Source of the DNA: JBHJOF01 sp050330055
Lineage (GTDB): Bacteria > Pseudomonadota > Alphaproteobacteria > Kiloniellales > JAKSDN01
Direction of reading: 5' to 3'
NCBI GenBank assembly: GCA_050330055.1
Contig: JBHJOF010000221.1
Location: forward strand, 1-10,467
Length of the DNA stretch: 10,467 nucleotides
Below the pieces are notes generated by a model. The model was not told the DNA's origin and made no database searches. It worked only from the letters and a program-made list of their open reading frames with translations. Both the position numbers and the translations under genes were made by a program. Position 1 is the stretch's first letter. Every line of letters starts with the position of its first letter. Shown here one piece after another: positions 6,399-10,467 of the stretch.

Positions 6399-7115
6399 AT
6401 GTCCAAGCGCAAGGATAGGTTCCTGTCCGAAAATCCGTACTGCTGCTTCTGTGGCGGTAGCACTTCAGCTGTGGAAATTGAACATCTTCCTTCCCGCGCA
6501 TGCTTCGATAGAAAATTGTATCCAGAAGGTTTTGAGTTCCCCGCCTGCCGAGCGTGCAACAAAAGTACAAGCGCAGATGAGCAAGTCGTCGCCTTGTGCT
6601 CTCGTATGCTTTCAAATCCAGATGCCAAGGCTCTGGCTGATGAGATTGGCAAATACGTGTCTGGCGTGGCGAACAACAGCGTTGGTGTGTTCGAAGAAAT
6701 GACACGCTCGGGGCGCGAACTTGATAGCGACATTGCCGTATTTGAAGTTGGCGACGCCACCAATGAAGCATTTAAGCGTGTGTTAGAGAAATGGGCAAAA
6801 GCCTTTCACTACAAAGAAACGGGCATAATTGTGCCCGCAAATGCACACATCCATGTCGCGTGGTTCTCCAACGCAAATGTCAAAGACGTTCCTCCGGGAG
6901 CGTTGTATGGTCGCGTCCACGTTCTGAAAAGGAATGGAAAAAACATAGGCGACCAGTTCATGTACATAACCAACAATGATCCCAATCGCCCTAACCTTGG
7001 CTACTACACGGCTGCATTCAGAAGGTCATTTCTGGCAATTATGCTCGTTGATTTCTTTGGCGAGATAGTTGGACGAGGTGGCACCATTGATGCCAACAAT
7101 GAGCAGCCCCCTTGA
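6399..7115 (+). CDS. HNH-like zinc-finger protein, putative nuclease
   Basis: The 238-residue protein carries an N-terminal HNH/treble-clef-like signature: Cys15-x2-Cys18 (YCCFCGG), Glu28-His29 (EIEHLPS), and Cys50-x2-Cys53-Asn54 (PACRACNKS). In HNH nucleases the two Cys pairs bind structural zinc and the central His is catalytic; here the EH dipeptide occupies that place. The remaining 180 residues are not recognised and contain aromatic-rich segments such as AHIHVAWFSN and PNLGYYTAAFRRSF, perhaps a specificity or partner-binding domain. The ATG at 6399 gives MSKRKDRFL; an in-frame TTG at 6390 is an alternative, and neither has a strong ribosome site. GC content is lower than in the core genes. 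Nuclease activity is inferred from the motif only; it may be a component of a defence or mobile module, but no such partner is evident nearby apart from the divergent membrane protein. Confidence 0.7.
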   Translation: MSKRKDRFLSENPYCCFCGGSTSAVEIEHLPSRACFDRKLYPEGFEFPACRACNKSTSADEQVVALCSRMLSNPDAKALADEIGKYVSGVANNSVGVFEEMTRSGRELDSDIAVFEVGDATNEAFKRVLEKWAKAFHYKETGIIVPANAHIHVAWFSNANVKDVPPGALYGRVHVLKRNGKNIGDQFMYITNNDPNRPNLGYYTAAFRRSFLAIMLVDFFGEIVGRGGTIDANNEQPP

Positions 7116-7163
7116 GGCAGTACCGATAGGACCGTCGCAACAATGCCCCTGCAAAGTGGAACC

Positions 7164-7310
7164 CTACTTCTCGAACAGCTTCCTCGGAAACTCGGAGAAC
7201 GTCTCCGCGCCCTTCTCGGTCACCACGAAGGACTCGCTGATCGTGAGGCCGTAGCTCTCCATCCAGATGGCCGGGATGCAGTGTAAGGTCATGCCCGGCT
7301 GCCGCACGGT
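7164..7310 (-). pseudogene. C-terminal remnant of an M24-family (aminopeptidase P/creatinase fold) gene
   Basis: The minus strand from about 7310 to the TAG at 7166-7164 reads RQPGMTLHCIPAIW, WMESYGLTISESFVVTE and FPRKLFEK in one frame. The PGMT-h-h-P, G-hxISE-hhVT and FPR-LF pattern is characteristic of the C-terminal end of M24 metallopeptidase-fold proteins such as Xaa-Pro dipeptidase-like hydrolases, including the conserved Glu of ISE. Only about 48 codons remain; the upstream catalytic part is missing and the frame merges into the spacer next to the oxidoreductase gene. GC content is high, as in the core genes, so it looks like a decayed native gene cut at the edge of the AT-rich patch. 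The substrate of the parent enzyme cannot be stated. Confidence 0.65.
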
Positions 7311-7333
7311 ACGGCTGCTGACTCTGCGTCTCC

Positions 7334-8689
7334 CTACACCAAACTCTTCATATCCGCCGTGAAGGTCGGGAAGGCGTAGACCATGCTCTTGAGCGCGGCC
7401 GCCGTGATGCCATGCCGCATGGCCAGCGCGAAGAGGTGGATCAGTTCCTCGCCGCTGTGGCCGACCAGGTGGGCGCCGGCGATGCGGCCGCTGCCCCGCT
7501 CGACCAGCACCTTGGCCCAGGCGACGGTCTCGCCGTAGGTCTCGCCCGAGAACCAGTCGCGCATGTCGTTGACCTGGACCTCGACCTCGAGGCCCTTGTC
7601 CCTGGCCTGCGCCTCGGTCAGGCCGACGCTGGCGAGCGCCGGCACGGTGAAGACGCAGCTCGGCACGCTGCCGTAGTCGGGCGCCTCGCTGGTGCCCTGC
7701 ACGATGTTGCGGCCGACCAGCTGGCCCTCGTAGGTGGCGAGCGGCGAGAGCTGGCCCGGGCCGACCAGGGCGTCGCCGCAGACCCAGACCGCCGGGTTCG
7801 AGACGGCGCGCAGGCAGGGCTCGACCTCGACCCGGATGCCGTCGTGGCGCACGCCGCCCGCCTCGAGGTCGAGGGTATCGACGTTGGCGACGCGGCCGGC
7901 GCCGTTCACCACGCGCGCGGCCTCGGCCGTCTGCTCGCGGCCCTCATGCTCGTAAGTGACGCTGAGCCGGCCCCTGGCGCCGGCGACGCGGGCGATCTGC
8001 TTCACCTTCACGTTGGTCTTGATGGTTATGCCGATGCGCTCGCTTTCCCGCTGCACCTCGGCAACCGCGTCGGCCTCGAGGCCCGGCAGCACGCGCGGCA
8101 TGACCTCCAGTATGGTCACCTTGGCGCCGGCGCGGGCGTAGACGTGGCTGAACTCCATGGCGATCACGCCGCCGCCGATGAAGACCACCTCCTTGGGCAG
8201 CCGGCGCTCGCTCAGCACCTCGTCCGAGGTGATCATGAGCTCGGCGCCGGGGATCGGCAGCGCGCGCGGCTTCGAGCCCGTGGCGATGACGATGTGCCCG
8301 GCCTCCAGGGTCTCGCCGTCGACGGCCACCGCCTTGGGCCCGACGAAGCGGCCGTGGCCGCGGAACACCGTGCCGCGCTTGGCCGCGAGGCCCGCCATCT
8401 TCTCGGGGATCGAGGCGATCATCGCCTTCTCGCGGTCGATCAGCTTGCTCCAGGCGAGCCTTGGCTTGCCGACCGTGATGCCGTGCACCTTGGCGATCTC
8501 GATCTCGTGCAGCGCGTGCGCGGCGGCGACCAGCACCTTTTTCGGCGTGCAGCCGCGGTTCGGGCAGGTGCCGCCGAAGTCCCACTCTTCGACGAAGGCG
8601 ATCGTCTTGCCGGCCTCGGCCGCGACGGCGGAGACGCCGAAGCCGGCGTTGCCGCCGCCCAGGATCACGATGTCGAATGTCTGCGCCAT
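7334..8689 (-). CDS. FAD-dependent pyridine nucleotide-disulfide oxidoreductase (glutathione reductase-like, atypical)
   Basis: The 451-residue cytosolic flavoprotein belongs to the class I disulfide oxidoreductases (glutathione reductase, lipoamide dehydrogenase, mercuric reductase). The FAD motif ILGGGNAGFG lies at 9-18. The redox pair is Cys42 and Cys47 in GGTCPNRGCTPKK. ATGSKPR is at 136-142. The NAD(P) motif IGGGVIAMEF at 171-180 is followed by Glu195 (TILE), an acidic residue that usually favours NADH over NADPH. A second FAD motif ends VWVCGDA at 301-307. The C-terminal dimerisation domain ends YAFPTFTADMKSL, so the catalytic HPTxxE of glutathione and lipoamide reductases is replaced by FPTFTAD (440-446). 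Its substrate is therefore unclear despite database labels it might receive. AAGGGAAG upstream of the ATG at 8689-8687 is a good ribosome site. It lies 58 bp after the PGA-hydrolase gene on the same strand but is much GC-richer. Confidence 0.9.
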   Translation of the reverse strand: MAQTFDIVILGGGNAGFGVSAVAAEAGKTIAFVEEWDFGGTCPNRGCTPKKVLVAAAHALHEIEIAKVHGITVGKPRLAWSKLIDREKAMIASIPEKMAGLAAKRGTVFRGHGRFVGPKAVAVDGETLEAGHIVIATGSKPRALPIPGAELMITSDEVLSERRLPKEVVFIGGGVIAMEFSHVYARAGAKVTILEVMPRVLPGLEADAVAEVQRESERIGITIKTNVKVKQIARVAGARGRLSVTYEHEGREQTAEAARVVNGAGRVANVDTLDLEAGGVRHDGIRVEVEPCLRAVSNPAVWVCGDALVGPGQLSPLATYEGQLVGRNIVQGTSEAPDYGSVPSCVFTVPALASVGLTEAQARDKGLEVEVQVNDMRDWFSGETYGETVAWAKVLVERGSGRIAGAHLVGHSGEELIHLFALAMRHGITAAALKSMVYAFPTFTADMKSLV

Positions 8690-8747
8690 CTCTGACTTCC
8701 CTTATCTCGGCACCGCCCCGTCGAACCCCAGGGCAATCGCCGCAAGA

Positions 8748-9356
8748 TCACTCGACCGCACCGATATGCGGCGCACCATGTACAGGTAGTAGAACCGAAC
8801 GAACGGCGGATACAACAAGGGCTGCACTGGCCGAGCGACGCAAAGCGCTGGTGAGTTCCAACTGCGCACCACGATGCGAGGCACCGCGATTGCAGATATT
8901 ATTCGGATCGACCGCTGGGAACTGATGTCCCTCAGTCTCAACAGCCAGGCCGACATCAGAAAGCGCATCGGCGATCTGCCCCTTGAGCATGGCGTCGAGG
9001 CCACCAAGCAACACCTTCTCGTCGACGCCCCTGCACCCATGAATCGCGACCACAAATTCGCACTTGGCAATGAGGTTCAGACACTGCGGCTCATCAAAAT
9101 AGCGGCTGCTTAGATGAAGGGAACGGAAATTACCAGATCGCTTTATACCTTCGAAGAGATAGAGGCTGAAATCGTCACACGAGATGGCGCGCGCGATCCC
9201 TGAAGTTCCGGCCTCAATGGCCCCACCATGTGGTGCAATCACCGCGACACGGGAATCGCGCGGGACCGCTATAATCTCGTAATCTATCCCTCGCACCTGC
9301 GCGTTCGCGAGGTCCGAAAAGCTTCGATAGGATTTAGCGTCAGCAGTCTTGTTCAT
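8748..9356 (-). CDS. Poly-gamma-glutamate hydrolase family protein (phage PghP/DUF867-like)
   Basis: This 202-residue protein matches the zinc-dependent poly-gamma-glutamate hydrolase family first known from Bacillus phages, which depolymerise capsule gamma-PGA. Visible family motifs in order: YRSFSDLANA (10-19), GIDYEI (23-28), VIAPHGGAIEAGTSGIARAI (39-58, with His43 and Glu48), SLYLFEGIK (64-72), LHLSSRYFDEP (80-90), VAIHGC (103-108), GGLD (118-121), NNICNRG (152-158) and QLEL (165-168). The histidines and Glu48 are the likely metal and catalytic residues by position. There is no signal peptide or membrane segment, so it acts in the cytoplasm unless released by lysis. The ATG at 9356-9354 is preceded by AAGAGAG. 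Base composition is less GC-rich than the adjoining oxidoreductase, and a gene remnant and an IS element lie upstream, consistent with acquisition. Confidence 0.88.
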   Translation of the reverse strand: MNKTADAKSYRSFSDLANAQVRGIDYEIIAVPRDSRVAVIAPHGGAIEAGTSGIARAISCDDFSLYLFEGIKRSGNFRSLHLSSRYFDEPQCLNLIAKCEFVVAIHGCRGVDEKVLLGGLDAMLKGQIADALSDVGLAVETEGHQFPAVDPNNICNRGASHRGAQLELTSALRRSASAALVVSAVRSVLLPVHGAPHIGAVE

Positions 9357-9408
9357 ACGAGCTCTCTTATAGCTCCTGCCTGCTCGTTCAGGACTGCGGA
9401 TACTTTGG

Positions 9409-9536
9409 TCATGTTGCAGTAAGGCAACGCAAATCCTTTTGATGCTTCTCTATATCTTCTTGCTGTCGCGCAATTGCGATGCGTTTGAGAGCAACCAAGT
9501 CTTCGCGCGACACAACACGCACCGAGAGGTCGTTTA
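9409..9536 (-). pseudogene. C-terminal fragment of a probable nucleotidyltransferase-like protein, truncated by the IS
   Basis: From the insertion point to the TGA at 9411-9409 the minus strand encodes about 41 codons including SVRVVSREDLVALKRIAIAR, ending DLRCLTAT. The pattern V-hSxEDLhxLKR followed by a charged helix with DIEKH is typical of the C-terminus of small nucleotidyltransferase-like proteins, including some toxin-antitoxin NTases. The frame stays open into the insertion sequence to 9600, but that stretch is IS DNA including its terminal repeat. The N-terminal catalytic part would lie beyond the right end of the window if it survives. Family assignment from this short tail is tentative. 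Confidence 0.5.
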
Positions 9537-9562
9537 GTGTCTGGCTCGAAATGAGTTGAGTG
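9537..9562 (+). repeat. Left terminal inverted repeat of the IS5-family element
   Basis: It begins GTGTCTGGCTCGAAATG and pairs with 10441-10466 at 22 of 26 positions; mismatches are at positions 2, 6, 8 and 19. Confidence 0.82.
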
Positions 9563-9615
9563 ATTTCAGTTCGTTGTGATTCGGTGGTTGTGACGAGCAA
9601 TCACGGAGGCACAAC

Positions 9616-10437
9616 ATGTGGACTGAAATCACTCGGGCGAAGTATGAGCGCGCCGGGCTGCGCTATGCAAGTGACATGACCGATGCGGAGTGGGCGCTGA
9701 TCGCGCGGTTTTTGCCGCCGGCCAAGGCCCTGGGTCGGCCGCGCTCGACGGACCTGCGCGAGGTGGTCAACGCGCTGCTGTACCTGCTGCGCGGCGGTGG
9801 TCCGTGGCGCCTGCTGCCCAAGGACTTCCCGCCGCGCTCGACGGTGCAGCGCTACTTCTACGCTTGGCGCGCGGACGGCACGTGGGCGCGGATCAATCAC
9901 GAGCTCCTGATGCGCGCCCGCGAGGCCGAGGGCCGGGAGGCCAGCCCGTCCGCCGGGGTGATCGACAGCCAATCGGTCAAGACCACGGAAAGCGGCGGCG
10001 TGCGTGGCTTCGATGCCGGCAAGAAGGTCAAGGGCCGCAAGCGGCATATCCTGACCGACACGGGCGGCTTGCTGGTCACCGCAGTCGTGCACAGCGCCGC
10101 CATCCAGGATCGCGACGGCGCGCCGAGCGTGCTCGCCTCGATCCGAACGGCTTTCCCGTGGCTGCGTCACGTCTTCGCCGATGGTGCCTACGCCGGCGAC
10201 AAGCTCGCCCAGGCGCTCAAGCGGCTCGGACGCTGGAGCCTCGAGATCGTCAAGCGACCCGAGGGCGCGAAAGGCTTCGAGCTCCTGCCGCGGCGCTGGG
10301 TCGTCGAGCGCACCCTCGCCTGGCTTAACCGCAACCGCCGCCTGGCCAAGGACTTCGAGGCAAGCCTCGCAAGCGCCGAGACCTGGCTCTACCTTGCCAG
10401 CGTCCAACTCCTCATGCGCAGATTGGCAAGAGCTTGA
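9616..10437 (+). CDS. IS5-family DDE transposase
   Basis: This cut-and-paste transposase of 273 residues mobilises the surrounding element. The N-terminal DUF4096-like part contains DMTDAEWALIARFLP (20-34) and GRPRSTDLREVVNALLYLLR (40-59), then GGPWRLLPKDFPP (61-73). The catalytic triad is readable: Asp117 in VIDSQSVKT, Asp189 in FADGAYAG, and Glu231 in WVVERTLAWL, followed by the R/K-rich NRNRRLAKDFE. The GKKVKGRKRHILTDTGG stretch (135-151) is typical of the family. GGAGG at 9605-9609, 6 nt before the ATG, is a strong ribosome site. The frame is complete in a single reading frame, with no programmed frameshift needed. Confidence 0.95.
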   Translation: MWTEITRAKYERAGLRYASDMTDAEWALIARFLPPAKALGRPRSTDLREVVNALLYLLRGGGPWRLLPKDFPPRSTVQRYFYAWRADGTWARINHELLMRAREAEGREASPSAGVIDSQSVKTTESGGVRGFDAGKKVKGRKRHILTDTGGLLVTAVVHSAAIQDRDGAPSVLASIRTAFPWLRHVFADGAYAGDKLAQALKRLGRWSLEIVKRPEGAKGFELLPRRWVVERTLAWLNRNRRLAKDFEASLASAETWLYLASVQLLMRRLARA

Positions 10438-10440
10438 AGA

Positions 10441-10466
10441 CACTCAATTCATTTCGAGTCGGACTC
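10441..10466 (-). repeat. Right terminal inverted repeat of the IS5-family element
   Basis: Its reverse complement starts GAGTCCGACTCGAAATG and matches the left end at 22 of 26 positions. It starts 3 nt after the transposase stop. Confidence 0.82.
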
Positions 10467-10467
10467 T

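Larger units (their letters stand above)
9537..10466 (+). mobile_element. IS5-family insertion sequence, apparently complete (930 bp)
   Basis: Terminal inverted repeats at 9537-9562 and 10441-10466 match at 22 of 26 positions, sharing CTCGAAATGA and TTGAGTG blocks, and enclose one intact DDE transposase gene. TTA at 9534-9536 would be a 3-bp target duplicate of the TNA type; the window ends one base after the element, and that base (T) fits the second copy but cannot prove it. The element interrupts the gene whose tail remains at 9409-9536. The intact frame and good ends suggest a recent, possibly active insertion. Confidence 0.85.

Noticed and set aside
7412..8695. 427-residue plus-strand frame opposite the disulfide oxidoreductase
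   Set aside because: It is antisense to a gene with intact FAD, redox and NAD motifs; its composition is that of a GC-rich shadow.
9601..10443. 280-residue minus-strand frame across the insertion sequence
   Set aside because: It is antisense to the transposase, which has an intact DDE triad and a strong ribosome site.

Overview
The window looks like a chromosomal stretch from a GC-rich alphaproteobacterium, possibly Rhodospirillales-like. The reasons are strong third-position GC in the core genes, a heterotetrameric sarcosine oxidase operon in the order soxB-soxD-soxA, a DUF2852 membrane protein (a family I know mainly from Alphaproteobacteria), and GC-rich palindromic intergenic repeats. 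This placement is inferred from gene content, not from a marker gene.

Layout. (1) 1-2525, minus strand: soxB, soxD and the first 318 codons of soxA, which runs off the left edge. Together they encode most of the enzyme that demethylates sarcosine to glycine at the end of glycine betaine/choline breakdown. (2) 2526-3808: a divergent promoter region, then on the plus strand an AraC/GlxA-type regulator with a DJ-1/GATase1-like sensor domain, the expected kind of activator for this operon. (3) 3809-4125: a convergent gap with a long near-perfect inverted repeat (3925-4006) and a terminator hairpin (4064-4093). (4) 4126-5498, minus strand: a TetR regulator with a WHG-type C-terminal domain and, downstream, a DUF2852 single-pass membrane protein. 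The two share a 20-bp operator-like sequence (CATGTGAA-N4-TTTTACAT) at their starts and are separated by two REP-like hairpins whose stems differ by compensatory changes. (5) 5600-7160: an AT-richer patch that looks acquired, with an unrecognised membrane-anchored protein (minus) and, divergently, an HNH-like zinc protein (plus). (6) 7164-7310: the C-terminal remnant of an M24 (aminopeptidase P/creatinase-fold) gene. (7) 7334-8689, minus strand: a flavin disulfide oxidoreductase that keeps the CxxxxC redox pair but lacks the C-terminal His-Glu dyad. (8) 8748-9356, minus strand: a poly-gamma-glutamate hydrolase-family protein without a signal peptide. (9) 9409-9536: the C-terminal end of a probable nucleotidyltransferase-like gene, cut by (10) an apparently complete IS5-family element at 9537-10466, with 26-bp terminal inverted repeats and an intact DDE transposase.

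The left half is a coherent catabolic module (sox genes plus regulator). The middle holds a small self-contained regulatory unit (TetR plus DUF2852 with a shared operator). The right half, from about 5600 onward, is accessory in character: composition shifts, two gene remnants, an insertion sequence and a phage-type hydrolase, with one GC-rich oxidoreductase between them. I saw no tRNA, rRNA or CRISPR array. The strongest candidates for something undescribed are the TetR/DUF2852 shared operator and the covarying paired hairpins beside it.
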